Assembly: GCF_001182745.1 (NCBI RefSeq)
Contig: NZ_LN868939.1
Span: forward strand, 2,232,001-2,296,000
From: Nocardia farcinica
GTDB taxonomy: Bacteria > Actinomycetota > Actinomycetes > Mycobacteriales > Mycobacteriaceae
DNA: 64,000 nucleotides
Direction of reading: 5' to 3'
Both the position numbers and the translations under genes were made by a program. Below are positions 27,254 through 35,987 of the stretch, one piece after another (positions within the stretch are counted from its first letter, which is position 1; each line of letters begins with the position of its first letter). Under the pieces are notes generated by a model. The model was not told where the DNA came from. It saw nothing but the letters and a program-made list of their open reading frames with translations, and searched no databases.

Positions 27254-27303
27254 AGCCCGGCCGGGCCCTGTTCCCCCCTCCTGGATCAGGGACCGGCCGG
27301 GCT
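27254..27303 (+). terminator. Long hairpin after the PKS operon
   Basis: Arms 27254-27270 and 27287-27303 pair over 17 positions with one mismatch (core AGCCCGGCCGG / CCGGCCGGGCT) around a 16-nt loop. It begins 7 nt after the stop of the synthase gene. No U-tract follows, as is common for actinobacterial terminators. Confidence 0.75.
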
Positions 27304-27370
27304 GGAACAAACCATCCCTCGGGGGTCTTGACAGGGGCTTACAGAGCCCTTAATGGCCCGGTCGTGGCGC

Positions 27371-28120
27371 TCAGCCGAGGCGCCGCACCACCGCGTCGGG
27401 CAGGCGCGGCAGCACCGGGTCGAGCAACCGCCACGGCCAGCCGGGCACGCACGCGCGGCGGCGTTCCCGCTCGATGGCGTCCACCATCGCCGCCACGCCC
27501 TTGTCCAGGGGTGCGACCAGCTGCGCGTCCCCCGCCTTGGCCGCCATGTCGGTGGCGATGAAACCGGGCAGCAGCGTCGTCACCGCGATGGGCGAATCCG
27601 CGAACTCGGTGGCCAGCGCCTCGCCCAGCGCGGCGAGCCCGGCCTTGCTCGCCGAATAGGCGGCCTTCTTTCCGGGCAGCCCGCGCACGGCGCTCATCGA
27701 GGAGACCAGCACCAGGTGTCCGCCGTCCTGGCCGCGGAAGATCTCGAGCGCGGCCTCGGCCTGGGCCAGCGCGCTGACGAAATTCGTGGTGGCGGTGGCG
27801 AGATTGGCGTCGGCGCGGCCGGTGCCCAGCCGGGCGCCCTTGCCGATACCGGCGTTGACGATCACCCGGTCCAGGCCGCCGAGTTCGGCACGCAGCTCGG
27901 CGAAGACGCGCGGGACGGCGGCGTGGTCGTCCACATCGAGCGCCCGCACGGCGACGGTGATGTCCGGGTGGGCGGTGGTGAGTTCGCTCCGCAACTCCTC
28001 GAGCAGCTCCAGCCGCCGCGCGCACAGCGCCAGATCGCGCCCCTTGCGCGCGAACTCGCGTGCCATGCCCGCGCCGAGCCCGGAGCTCGCGCCGGTGATC
28101 AAGATCCTGGTCCTCGTCAT
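27371..28120 (-). CDS. Short-chain dehydrogenase/reductase, possible 3-keto reductase partner
   Basis: A 249-residue SDR with ILITGASSGLGAGMAREFAR at the N-terminus, the VIVNAGIGKG motif, catalytic Ser in VLVSSMSAVRG and the YSASKAG motif with Tyr and Lys. The C-terminal 40 residues (around CVPGWPWRLLDPVLPRLP) include a hydrophobic, membrane-associating stretch as seen in lipid-acting SDRs. It is convergent with the PKS-synthase pair. Reduction of an alpha-amino ketone, as by 3-ketodihydrosphingosine reductase, is an attractive but unproven role. Confidence 0.83.
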   Translation of the reverse strand: MTRTRILITGASSGLGAGMAREFARKGRDLALCARRLELLEELRSELTTAHPDITVAVRALDVDDHAAVPRVFAELRAELGGLDRVIVNAGIGKGARLGTGRADANLATATTNFVSALAQAEAALEIFRGQDGGHLVLVSSMSAVRGLPGKKAAYSASKAGLAALGEALATEFADSPIAVTTLLPGFIATDMAAKAGDAQLVAPLDKGVAAMVDAIERERRRACVPGWPWRLLDPVLPRLPDAVVRRLG

Positions 28121-28385
28121 GGGCCGACCCTAGCCGCGGACCGGGGCCGGGTCACTGCCCGCGGAACCGCTCACCCCCGCGGAATCGGCGGCCGGGAAAC
28201 TCGACAAAGAGATACACGTCACAACGCTCGCGTTCGCGCATGAATTGCGGTCGGGGTGTGGCGGCGGTAACAGTTCGGCAACTGGGGGTTGTCTGGGTGA
28301 TGCTGGCGTTGCCAGAGTGAAGCGTTGGGTTTGGTGTTGCCAATGGGAAGGGAGGGGTGCTCCGTTCCGGGGCACCGACCGAAAC

Positions 28386-29711
28386 ATGAAGCCGACCGTC
28401 ATCACCGCCGCCTGCGCCCTCGCACTGGCCGTCGTGGGAACCGGGCCCGCGGTCGCCGAACCGGTGTCCCCGGAGATGGCCACCAAGCTGGCCGGCCGCA
28501 CCGTCTTCCTGGACCCCGGGCACCAGGGACCGAACCACTCCGAAGACCTGTCCCGCCAAGTCGACAACGGCCGCGGCGGTACCAAGGACTGCCAGACCAC
28601 CGGCATGACCACCGTCAACGGGGTCGCCGAACACACCATCAACTGGAACGTCGCCCAGCTGGTGAAGGCGTCGTTGGAGAGCCTCGGCGCGCGGGTCGTG
28701 CTGAGCCGGCAGGACGACAGCGGCTGGGGCGGCTGCGTGGACGAACGCGCCCGCGCCGCCAACGAGTCCGGCGCCGCCGTCGCGGTCAGCATCCACGCCG
28801 ACAGCGCACCCGCGAGCGAGCGTGGCTTCCACCTGATCGTCCCGCAGTTGCCGGTCCCCGATCCCGAGGTCGATCGGGTGCAGTCCGGACCCGGACTGGC
28901 GGTGTCGAAGGCCGTGCGGGACGCCTACGTGCAGGCCGGTTTCCCGGCCGCCACCTACGCCGGCGTCCGGGAGGGCCTGCAGTCGCGCGCCGATGTCGCC
29001 GGGCCCGCGCTGACCGCGGTGCCGAACGTCTTCGTGGAGATGGGCAACGGCGCCAACCCCGAGGACGCCGCCGTACTCGAATCCGGCGACGGACAACTGA
29101 AACACGCCATCGCCATCACCACCGGCGTGGTGAGCTACCTGCTCAACGCCCCCGTCGACCCGGGCTCCGGCTCGGCCGACCTGCCCGCGGGCGCGGCCCC
29201 CGCCCGCACCGAGCCGAGCGACCCGCTGCCCGCCGCCCCGGAGAACGCCGCCCCGGAGAACGCGCCCACCTCGCCGTCGCCCACGACGCCAGGCTTCACC
29301 GCACCGACCGCCACCGCACCCGCACCGGGTGGGGCACCGGCACCCGCGCCCGGCGCGACCGCACCCGCTCCCGGCACGGCGACCACTCCGGGTGGCGCGA
29401 CTGCTCCGGGCGTCGCGCCGTCACCTGCCCCCGGTGCCGCACCGACACCCGCGCCCGGCGCCGCCCCCACGCCGGGCACCACCGCCACACCCGCGCCGGG
29501 CGCGCGCACGACGCCCGCACCGGCCGGTACCGGCACACCCGCCACCCCGACCTCATCGGCCGCCCCCGCGGTCACCGGCCCGGCGGGCAAGGCACTGGAG
29601 CTGCTCATGCCCCTGGCCCGCGCGCTGGGCATGGACCAGGAGGCCGTCACCGCCGAACTGATCAACCTCGCCTACACCCTGGCCGCCACCCTGTTCCCGC
29701 CCACCAGGTAG
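28386..29711 (+). CDS. Exported zinc N-acetylmuramoyl-L-alanine amidase (Rv3717/Ami1-like)
   Basis: A 441-residue cell-wall hydrolase. A signal peptide (residues 1-24, cut after AVAE-like sites) leads into an Amidase_3 domain (about 35-255). Zinc ligands are His in VFLDPGHQG, Glu in NGVAEHTINWN and His in VSIHADSAP; the catalytic Glu is in VFVEMGNGANPEDA. Residues about 260-400 form a Pro/Ala/Thr/Gly-rich repeat region typical of wall-spanning linkers, followed by a short helical C-terminus (KALELLMPLARALG). It cleaves the stem peptide from muramic acid. The ATG at 28386 is chosen by the signal peptide. No cyclic-di-AMP riboswitch was recognised in the 265 nt upstream. Confidence 0.88.
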   Translation: MKPTVITAACALALAVVGTGPAVAEPVSPEMATKLAGRTVFLDPGHQGPNHSEDLSRQVDNGRGGTKDCQTTGMTTVNGVAEHTINWNVAQLVKASLESLGARVVLSRQDDSGWGGCVDERARAANESGAAVAVSIHADSAPASERGFHLIVPQLPVPDPEVDRVQSGPGLAVSKAVRDAYVQAGFPAATYAGVREGLQSRADVAGPALTAVPNVFVEMGNGANPEDAAVLESGDGQLKHAIAITTGVVSYLLNAPVDPGSGSADLPAGAAPARTEPSDPLPAAPENAAPENAPTSPSPTTPGFTAPTATAPAPGGAPAPAPGATAPAPGTATTPGGATAPGVAPSPAPGAAPTPAPGAAPTPGTTATPAPGARTTPAPAGTGTPATPTSSAAPAVTGPAGKALELLMPLARALGMDQEAVTAELINLAYTLAATLFPPTR

Positions 29712-29980
29712 GAAACCTGCCCGACCACCGGGCTCCGCTCAGGCACGCACGCTCGGCCGGCCCGAGCGAGGTGAACGCCGACCGTCTCCACCTCCGGTCC
29801 GGATCCCGCCGCGGTGATCCGGACCGGCGAGCAACGGGTTCCACGGACCCGAATCCTGGGGTTCTCGGCGGCGAGGGTGTCGGACGGCGGCCTCCTGGTC
29901 GCTCGCCTCGGCCGGTGCGGCGCGGGCAGCGCCCGCGACCGCTCGCTCACACCTGCGGCGGGCGGCCCGGTGGCGGCGCC

Positions 29981-29986
29981 TAGGGT
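29981..29986 (+). promoter_or_regulatory. -10 element of the cobW-like gene (leaderless start)
   Basis: TAGGGT ends 7 nt before the GTG at 29994; no ribosome site lies between. This favours the short start over an in-frame GTG 180 nt upstream. Confidence 0.6.
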
Positions 29987-29993
29987 GGTCGGG

Positions 29994-31019
29994 GTGAGCG
30001 AGCGGATTCCTGTGCTGATCGTGGCCGGCTTTCTCGGCGCCGGGAAGACCACCATGCTCAACCACCTGCTGCGTGACGACAGCGGCACGCGGATCGGTGT
30101 GGTGGTCAACGACTTCGGCGCCGTCAACATCGACGCGATGCTGGTCGCCGGGCAGGTCGACGCGATGGTCTCGCTCGGCAACGGCTGTGTGTGCTGCGCG
30201 ATCGACGTGAGCGAACTGGACGAGATGTTCGAGCGGCTGACCCAGCCGCAGGCCCTCATCGACGTCATCGTGGTGGAAGCCAGCGGCCTGGCCGAGCCGG
30301 GCAATCTGATCCGGATGGTGCTGGGCAGCGAGAACCCGCGCATCCGCTACGGCGGGCTGATCGAGGTGGTCGACGCCGAGCAGTTCCCGGACAGCCGGGC
30401 CCGCCACCCCGAGCTGGCCGGTCACCTGCGCATGGCCGATCTGGTGGTGCTCAACAAGGCCGATCGGGTCGAGCCCGGCGTGCTCGACCGGCTGCGAGCC
30501 GAGATCGCCGAGCACGCCCGCGGTGTCCCGGTGTACGCGACCGCGCACGGCCGCATCGATCCGGCCCTGCTGTTCGACCCGCCCGCGCGCGAGCGAACAC
30601 CGGTGGCCGAGCAGCTCAGCTTCGACGAGTTGTGGCGCGAGCACGACCACGGCGACCCCGGGCACCGGCATCTGCACGACGACTACACGAGCGTGTCGTT
30701 CACCAGCGACCGAGATCTGCACCCGCGCAGGCTGATCGGCGTCCTGGAGGATCCGCCGCCCGGGCTGTTCCGCGCCAAGGGCGTGCTCGCGTTCGCCGGT
30801 GACCACCGCAAGTTCACCCTGCACGTGGTGGGCAGGCACATCCGCCTCGAACCGCAGTCCTGGCGGCGCGACGAGGCACGCGCGAGCTCCCTCGTGCTCA
30901 TCGGCGCGGGCCTGCCCGCGGACACGGCGCTGGCCCGGTTGCGCGACACCGTGCACGCCGAGCCCGAGCCGCCGGACGAACAGGCCATGCTCGGCGTGTG
31001 GCGGTACGTGCCGCACTGA
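29994..31019 (+). CDS. CobW/YjiA-family G3E GTPase metallochaperone
   Basis: A 341-residue GTPase. The P-loop is FLGAGKTTMLNHLL, the metal-binding motif is GNGCVCCAI (CxCC), the Walker B/switch region is IVVEASGLAEPG, and NKAD gives guanine specificity. A His/Asp-rich stretch (REHDHGDPGHRHLHDDY) lies between the GTPase and the CobW C-terminal domain, which ends near residue 330. Such proteins deliver zinc, cobalt or other metals to apoenzymes. It ends 4 nt before the convergent moaE stop, so a molybdenum-cofactor link is possible, but zinc handling is the more common role. Confidence 0.87.
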   Translation: MSERIPVLIVAGFLGAGKTTMLNHLLRDDSGTRIGVVVNDFGAVNIDAMLVAGQVDAMVSLGNGCVCCAIDVSELDEMFERLTQPQALIDVIVVEASGLAEPGNLIRMVLGSENPRIRYGGLIEVVDAEQFPDSRARHPELAGHLRMADLVVLNKADRVEPGVLDRLRAEIAEHARGVPVYATAHGRIDPALLFDPPARERTPVAEQLSFDELWREHDHGDPGHRHLHDDYTSVSFTSDRDLHPRRLIGVLEDPPPGLFRAKGVLAFAGDHRKFTLHVVGRHIRLEPQSWRRDEARASSLVLIGAGLPADTALARLRDTVHAEPEPPDEQAMLGVWRYVPH

Positions 31020-31023
31020 CCGC

Positions 31024-31461
31024 TCAGGTGCAGGCGTTCACCCATTCGGAGAGGCCGTCGGCGAAGAGTTGACGCTTCCAGATCGGCACCTCGTGCTTGA
31101 TCCGGTCGACCAGTTCGGCGCAGGCGGTGAAGGCCTCGGCCCGGTGCGGTGCGGCCACCGCCACCACGATGGCCGGATCGCCGATCCCGAGCGCCCCGAC
31201 GCGGTGCTCGGCCGCGACCGGCAGGCCGCTGCTCGTCGCGATCGCCGCGCAACATTCGCGCAGGAAGCGCTCGGCCCGCGGGTGGGCGGAGTACTCCAGC
31301 GCCGCCACCGCCTGCCCGCCGTCGTGGTTGCGGACCTTGCCGGTGAACACCACCACCGCCCCGTGTTCGGGGCCGGTGACGGCTGCTTCGGCCCTCGTTG
31401 GGTCGAGCGGCTGGTCGCTGATGCGGGCCAGCCGCACCCCGGTCGTCGTCTCACTGGTCAT
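31024..31461 (-). CDS. moaE: Molybdopterin synthase catalytic subunit MoaE
   Basis: A 145-residue large subunit of molybdopterin synthase, which inserts two sulfurs into precursor Z using MoaD thiocarboxylate. Recognised by VVVFTGKVRNHDGGQAVAAL, YSAHPRAERFLRE, HRVGALGIGDPAIVVAVAAP and the catalytic-lysine segment DRIKHEVPIWKRQ. The ATG at 31461 is used; an in-frame GTG 6 nt upstream is also possible. Either start lies inside the end of moaC-mog, giving an 11-17 nt overlap and coupled translation. Confidence 0.93.
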   Translation of the reverse strand: MTSETTTGVRLARISDQPLDPTRAEAAVTGPEHGAVVVFTGKVRNHDGGQAVAALEYSAHPRAERFLRECCAAIATSSGLPVAAEHRVGALGIGDPAIVVAVAAPHRAEAFTACAELVDRIKHEVPIWKRQLFADGLSEWVNACT

Positions 31462-32500
31462 GGGCACCGCCTCCGGCTACTTGCGCGAGCAGATGGTCGA
31501 GCAGCGGCTCGAGCACCGACATACCGTCCTTCACCCCGCCCGGGGAACCCGGCAGGTTCACGATCACGGACCGGCCGGCCAGCCCGGCGACCCCGCGGCT
31601 CAGCGCGGCCAGCGGGAACTTCGCCGCGCCCTTGGCCCGGATGGCCTCGGCGACCCCGGGCAGTTCGCGGTCCAGCACGGCCAGCGTCGCCTCCGGTGTC
31701 GCGTCGGAGGGTGCCGCGCCCGTGCCGCCGGTGGTGATCACCAGGTCGGGGCCCGAGCACAGCGCGTCGGCGAGCCCGACGGCGATCTCGGCGTCGGCAC
31801 AGACCAGCGGGCCGCGCACCTCGAAACCGAGCCCGGCCAACCAGGCCGCCAGCGCCGGGCCGGTGGTGTCCTCGCGGGTGCCCACCGCCGCACCGGTGGA
31901 GGCGACCAGGACCACCGCGGAGCGCACCGGCCCGGCGGCGCTACCGGCTGCCGTGCCTTCGGTGACCGCACCGGCCGCGCGGTCCTGCGCGGCGGTGCCG
32001 TGCCGGTGATCCTCCGCTCGGGCGGGTTCGCCGGGCCGCTCCCAATGCCCGTGTTTCCCACCGTCTTTGGTGAGCAGCCGGACGTTGTGCAGGCTGGCGG
32101 CCGGATCGACGGCCTTGACCATGTCGTGCAGCGTCAGCCCCGCCACCGCCACCGCGGTGAGCGCCTCCATCTCGACGCCGGTGGGGCCCTTGGTCTTCGC
32201 GGTGGCCTCGATGGTGACGGCGCTGTCGGTGAAGCCGAATTCGACCGTCACCGAGGACAGCGCGAGCTGATGGCACAGCGGGATCAGTTCGGAGGTCTTC
32301 TTGGCGCCGCCGATACCGGCCAATCGCGCGGTGGACAGCACATCGGCCTTGGGCAGATCGTCGGCGCGCACCAGGGCCACCACTTCGGGCGTGGTGCGCA
32401 ACTCGCCCGCGGCGACCGCGACGCGCGCGGTGTCGGCCTTGGCGCTCACGTCCACCATCCGGGCACGGCCCTCGGCGTCGACATGGGACAGCTCGCTCAT
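31451..32500 (-). CDS. MoaC-MogA/MoaB fusion
   Basis: A 349-residue fusion of two molybdenum cofactor enzymes. Residues 1-165 are MoaC (SELSHVDAEGRARMVDVSAK, KKTSELIPLCHQL, GPTGVEMEALTAVAVAGLTL and KAVDPAASLHNVRLLTKDGG), which forms cyclic pyranopterin monophosphate with MoaA. After a 40-residue Ala/Glu/Arg linker, residues about 205-345 are the MogA/MoaB adenylyltransferase domain (LVITTGGTGAAPSDATPEAT and VIVNLPGSPGGVKDGMSVLE). The two steps are not consecutive, so the fusion may ensure co-expression or scaffold the pathway. It sits between moeA and moaE on the minus strand. Confidence 0.92.
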   Translation of the reverse strand: MSELSHVDAEGRARMVDVSAKADTARVAVAAGELRTTPEVVALVRADDLPKADVLSTARLAGIGGAKKTSELIPLCHQLALSSVTVEFGFTDSAVTIEATAKTKGPTGVEMEALTAVAVAGLTLHDMVKAVDPAASLHNVRLLTKDGGKHGHWERPGEPARAEDHRHGTAAQDRAAGAVTEGTAAGSAAGPVRSAVVLVASTGAAVGTREDTTGPALAAWLAGLGFEVRGPLVCADAEIAVGLADALCSGPDLVITTGGTGAAPSDATPEATLAVLDRELPGVAEAIRAKGAAKFPLAALSRGVAGLAGRSVIVNLPGSPGGVKDGMSVLEPLLDHLLAQVAGGGAHDQ

Positions 32501-32546
32501 GAACTCCAGCCTGGCACAGTCGCCGCCGCGGTCGCCGCGCCGGATC

Positions 32547-33749
32547 TCACAGTTCCCGCACCCACACCGGGGCGCCCGCGGCCAGTTCGGTGGCCTCGGC
32601 GGGCACGTCGATGAGCACATCGGCCCGCGCCATGCCCGCGATCAGGTGCGACCCCGGCCCGGACACGGTCTCGACACCGTCGTCGGTGAGCCGCCCGCGC
32701 AGGAACTGGCGCTTGCCCGCGGGGGAGCGCACCGCCTCGCGCAACGTCGTCTCGAAGCCGCGCAGAGGCGGCAGGCCGGACAGCCTGCGCAGCACCGGCC
32801 GGGCCAGCACCTCGAACGAGACCAGCGTGCTCACCGGATTGCCGGGGAAACTCAGCACCGGCGTGCCGTCGACTACGCTCAGCCCCTGCGGCCCACCCGG
32901 TTGCATGGCCACCGCACCGAACGCCCCGCGCGGCCCGAGCACCTCCTTGACCACCTCGAAATCGCCCTGGGACACCCCGCCGGAGGTGAACACCACGTCG
33001 GCGGATTCGGTTGCGGCGGTGAGCAACCGGCGGAAGGCCGCGGGATCGTCGGTGCTGTGCTCGACCGAGACCACCCGCACCCGGTCGGCGGTGAGCGCGG
33101 CGGCGAGTGCGATGCCGTTGGAGTTGTAGATCTGTCCGGGCCGCAGGGTGCTGCCCGCGGGCACGAGTTCGTCGCCGGTGGTGATCACCGCGGCGCGCAC
33201 CGGCTCGAACACCCGCACCCGCGCCACCCCGACCGCGGCCAACGCGGCGATGTGGCGCGGAGTGAGCCCGGTGCCCGCCGCGACGAGCAACGCGCCCGCG
33301 CGCACATCGGTACCCGGCTCGCGGATGAAATCGCCTGCCGCACGGCCACGTTCGACGACGACCCGATCTCCCTCGGCGCGCGCGTCCTCGACCGGCACCA
33401 CACAGTCCGCGCCCGGCGGCACCGGGGCGCCGGTCATCACCTTCCACGCGCCGCCCTCGGGCAACGGCGTGTCGCCCGCCTCGCCCGCGGCGACGACCCC
33501 GGCCAGCCGGAGCGTCACCGGCGCGTCCGCCACCGAGGCCGCGCGCACGGCGTAGCCGTCCATGGACGAGTTGCGGAACACCGGCAGGTCGACCGGCGAG
33601 TGCACGTCCTCGGCGAGCAGGCGGCCCAGCGCCGCGGGCACCGGCACCGTCTCCAGCCGGCGCGCCGCCAGTGGCCGCAGGACCTGCTCGATGGTGTCGC
33701 GGTACTCGTCGACGGTTCTGGCGGCACCGTCCGCGGCCCGTGCGTTCAT
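32547..33749 (-). CDS. moeA: Molybdopterin molybdenumtransferase MoeA
   Basis: A 400-residue enzyme that inserts molybdenum into adenylylated molybdopterin. Motifs: LPVFRNSSMDGYAVRAASV at the N-terminus, KVMTGAPVPPGADCVVPVED, ITTGDELVPAGSTLRPGQIY, FTSGGVSQGDFEVVKEVL and SFPGNPVSTLVSFEVL, covering all four MoeA domains. It is the first gene of the minus-strand moeA / moaC-mog / moaE run. A TAGGCT -10 element 7 nt before the ATG indicates a leaderless mRNA. Confidence 0.93.
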   Translation of the reverse strand: MNARAADGAARTVDEYRDTIEQVLRPLAARRLETVPVPAALGRLLAEDVHSPVDLPVFRNSSMDGYAVRAASVADAPVTLRLAGVVAAGEAGDTPLPEGGAWKVMTGAPVPPGADCVVPVEDARAEGDRVVVERGRAAGDFIREPGTDVRAGALLVAAGTGLTPRHIAALAAVGVARVRVFEPVRAAVITTGDELVPAGSTLRPGQIYNSNGIALAAALTADRVRVVSVEHSTDDPAAFRRLLTAATESADVVFTSGGVSQGDFEVVKEVLGPRGAFGAVAMQPGGPQGLSVVDGTPVLSFPGNPVSTLVSFEVLARPVLRRLSGLPPLRGFETTLREAVRSPAGKRQFLRGRLTDDGVETVSGPGSHLIAGMARADVLIDVPAEATELAAGAPVWVREL

Positions 33750-33756
33750 GGCGGTC

Positions 33757-33762
33757 AGCCTA
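33757..33762 (-). promoter_or_regulatory. -10 element of moeA (leaderless start)
   Basis: On the minus strand TAGGCT ends 7 nt before the ATG at 33749. The divergent moaA promoter is about 100 bp away, so a shared regulator could act here. Confidence 0.55.
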
Positions 33763-33860
33763 TCGCGACACCCCGATCTCACGGCCTGACGTGGTGATTT
33801 GTGAGAGCCCCAGGTCGAACGGGTTCTCCCGTCGGGCCTGCCCGTGTCGGGGGCAGCGGT

Positions 33861-33866
33861 CATAAT
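33861..33866 (+). promoter_or_regulatory. -10 element of moaA (leaderless start)
   Basis: CATAAT (5 of 6 to TATAAT) ends 6 nt before the GTG at 33873. The GGAG in the 6-nt gap is too close to act as a normal ribosome site. Confidence 0.6.
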
Positions 33867-33872
33867 GGAGCG

Positions 33873-34931
33873 GTGACGTTGGTCGATATGGGCATCCCCG
33901 CCGTGCGATCCGGGCGGCCCTCGCTCGACGGACGGCCCGATACGCCCGTGCTCATCGACCGCTTCGGCCGGGTCGCCCGCGACCTGCGCGTGTCCATCAC
34001 CGAGAAGTGCTCGCTGCGCTGTACCTACTGCATGCCCGAGGAGGGCCTGCCGCCCATCCCGGCCGAGGAACTGCTGACCGTGGACGAGATCGTCCGCCTG
34101 GTCGCCCTGGCGGTGGAGGAACTGGGGGTGCGGGAGGTCCGGTTCACCGGCGGTGAGCCGCTGCTGCGGCGTGACCTGGAGCGGATCATCGCGGGCTGCC
34201 ATGCGCGGGTGCCGCAGACGCCGCTGGCCATGACCACCAACGGTGTCGGCCTCGCGCACCGGGCGCGGGGGCTGGCCGCCGCCGGGTTGCACCGGGTGAA
34301 CGTCTCGCTCGACACCGTCGACCGGCTCGGCTTCGCCCGCCTCACCCGCCGCGACCGCCTCGACTCGGTGCTCGCCGGCATCCGCGCCGCGCGGGCGGCA
34401 GGCCTGGCCCCGGTCAAGGTGAACGCCGTGCTGATGCGCCAAACCCTCGCCGACGCACCGGATCTGCTGCGATGGTGTCTGGACGAGGAGTGCGAGTTGC
34501 GGTTCATCGAGGAGATGCCGCTGGACGCCGACCACGAGTGGGCGCGCGCCAACATGGTCACCGCCGCCGAACTGCTCGACGTGCTCGGCACCCGCTTCGC
34601 GCTCACCGAGGCCGGTCGCGCCGACCCGTCCGCGCCCGCGGAGAAGTGGCTCGTCGACGGCGGCCCGGCGACCGTGGGCATCATCGCGACGGTCACCCGC
34701 AAGTTCTGCGACACCTGCGACCGCACCCGGCTCACCGCCGACGGCATGCTGCGCTCCTGCCTGTTCAGCGATCAGGAGTTCGACGTGCGCCAGGCCATGC
34801 GGGCGGGCGCCGACGACGCCGAGATCGCGGCCATCTGGCGCGGCGCCATGTGGCAGAAGTGGGCCGGGCACGGCATCGAATCGGAGAACTTCGTCCCGCC
34901 CGAACGCACGATGGGAGCCATCGGTGGTTGA
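33873..34931 (+). CDS. moaA: GTP 3',8-cyclase MoaA (radical SAM)
   Basis: A 352-residue radical SAM enzyme starting molybdopterin synthesis from GTP together with MoaC. The SAM-binding cluster is CSLRCTYC at about residue 50; [17 protein letters not shown] follows. The second, GTP-binding cluster is formed by CDTC and a Cys 14 residues later in DGMLRSCLF. The protein ends in the Gly-Gly tail (MGAIGG) needed by MoaA. It overlaps moaD by 8 nt. Confidence 0.94.
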   Translation: MTLVDMGIPAVRSGRPSLDGRPDTPVLIDRFGRVARDLRVSITEKCSLRCTYCMPEEGLPPIPAEELLTVDEIVRLVALAVEELGVREVRFTGGEPLLRRDLERIIAGCHARVPQTPLAMTTNGVGLAHRARGLAAAGLHRVNVSLDTVDRLGFARLTRRDRLDSVLAGIRAARAAGLAPVKVNAVLMRQTLADAPDLLRWCLDEECELRFIEEMPLDADHEWARANMVTAAELLDVLGTRFALTEAGRADPSAPAEKWLVDGGPATVGIIATVTRKFCDTCDRTRLTADGMLRSCLFSDQEFDVRQAMRAGADDAEIAAIWRGAMWQKWAGHGIESENFVPPERTMGAIGG

Positions 34932-35166
34932 GATCCGCTATTTCGCCGCCATCGCCGACGCGGTCGGCAAGGAGACCGAACAGCTCGACCTGCCACCCGG
35001 CGCCACCGTCGCCGACCTGCGCACCACCCTCGCCGACGCCTACGGTCCCGACCTGGACAAGATGCTGGGCGTGTGCGCCTACCTGATCGGCGACGAGCTC
35101 ACCCGCGACCCGGCCGCCGCGCTCGGCCGCCAGGTCGACGTGCTGCCCCCCTTCGCAGGCGGCTGA
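34924..35166 (+). CDS. moaD: Molybdopterin synthase sulfur carrier MoaD
   Basis: An 80-residue ubiquitin-fold protein ending in the Gly-Gly (PPFAGG) that is adenylylated and thiocarboxylated. The N-terminus [20 protein letters not shown] and the middle [16 protein letters not shown] fit MoaD. It donates sulfur to precursor Z in complex with the MoaE encoded 3.9 kb away on the other strand. GTG start overlaps moaA by 8 nt. Confidence 0.92.
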   Translation: MVEIRYFAAIADAVGKETEQLDLPPGATVADLRTTLADAYGPDLDKMLGVCAYLIGDELTRDPAAALGRQVDVLPPFAGG

Positions 35167-35272
35167 CACCGCCGCAAGAACTTCTCGCGCGGATGTAGAA
35201 GAAGCCCGATCCCGATCGTCGTCCTCATAGCCGGGGGTAACCGCTCCCGCCGAATCGAGAAAGGATGACGCC

Positions 35273-35986
35273 ATGCACTACCTGGTGACACTCGCCGGAC
35301 CCGAGGACGGGCCGGTCTACCAGCCGGGCACGCCCGAGTTCGAGGCCGAGGTGGCGCAGTTCGCCGAGTTCGAGCGGCGCTCGGGGCACGCGATCGCCGG
35401 CGGTGCCGCGCTGCACCCGTCCGAGACGGCGCTGACGATCCGCCGCGGTGAGGGGCGCACACTGGTGACCGACGGCCCGTTCGCCGAGCAGGCCGAGGTG
35501 GTGGGAGGCTTCTACGTCTTCGACGCACCCGACCTGGACGCGGCCATCGAACTCGCCGAACAGTTGCCGATGTCGGAGACCGGCTGCTTCGAGGTGCGGC
35601 CGATGGTCATGTGGAACCCGCACGAGGAGCCGGGACCGGACTGGTGGCTCGCGCTGCTCTGGGAGGCTCCCGACGCCGTGCTCGCGCCCGGCACCCCGGC
35701 GTGGGACGCCGCGGTCGAGGAGCATCGCCGGTTCGGCGAGAAATACGCCGAGGCGATCCGCGGCGGCGGGGCGCTGCATCCGCCCGCGACCGCGACCACC
35801 CTGCGCAAGCGCGACGGCCGGGTGCTGCTCACCGACGGCCCGTTCGTCGAATCCGCGGAGGTCGTCGACGGCCTCTACCTGTTCACCGCCCCGGACCGGG
35901 CCACCGCCGCCGAGATCGCCGCGCAGATCCCGCTCGGCGAGCGCGGACACACCGAGGTGCGCCCGATCGTCCACCTGGGGCAGTGA
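35273..35986 (+). CDS. Tandem YCII/DGPF-domain protein, ECF42 sigma-factor partner
   Basis: A 237-residue protein made of two YCII domains in tandem. Each has the LVTDGPFAEQAEVVGGFYVF / LLTDGPFVESAEVVDGLYLF signature, giving the DGPF motif near residues 64 and 187. DGPF proteins co-occur with ECF42 sigma factors; their biochemical role is unresolved. Most DGPF proteins have one domain (about 120 residues), so this is a duplication or fusion. A GAAAGGA site precedes the ATG, and the sigma-factor gene follows after 1 nt. Confidence 0.87.
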   Translation: MHYLVTLAGPEDGPVYQPGTPEFEAEVAQFAEFERRSGHAIAGGAALHPSETALTIRRGEGRTLVTDGPFAEQAEVVGGFYVFDAPDLDAAIELAEQLPMSETGCFEVRPMVMWNPHEEPGPDWWLALLWEAPDAVLAPGTPAWDAAVEEHRRFGEKYAEAIRGGGALHPPATATTLRKRDGRVLLTDGPFVESAEVVDGLYLFTAPDRATAAEIAAQIPLGERGHTEVRPIVHLGQ

Positions 35987-35987
35987 G

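Noticed and set aside
28121..28385. Cyclic-di-AMP (ydaO-type) riboswitch before the amidase
   Set aside because: Cell-wall hydrolases in actinobacteria often carry one, but the conserved core sequences are not visible here.
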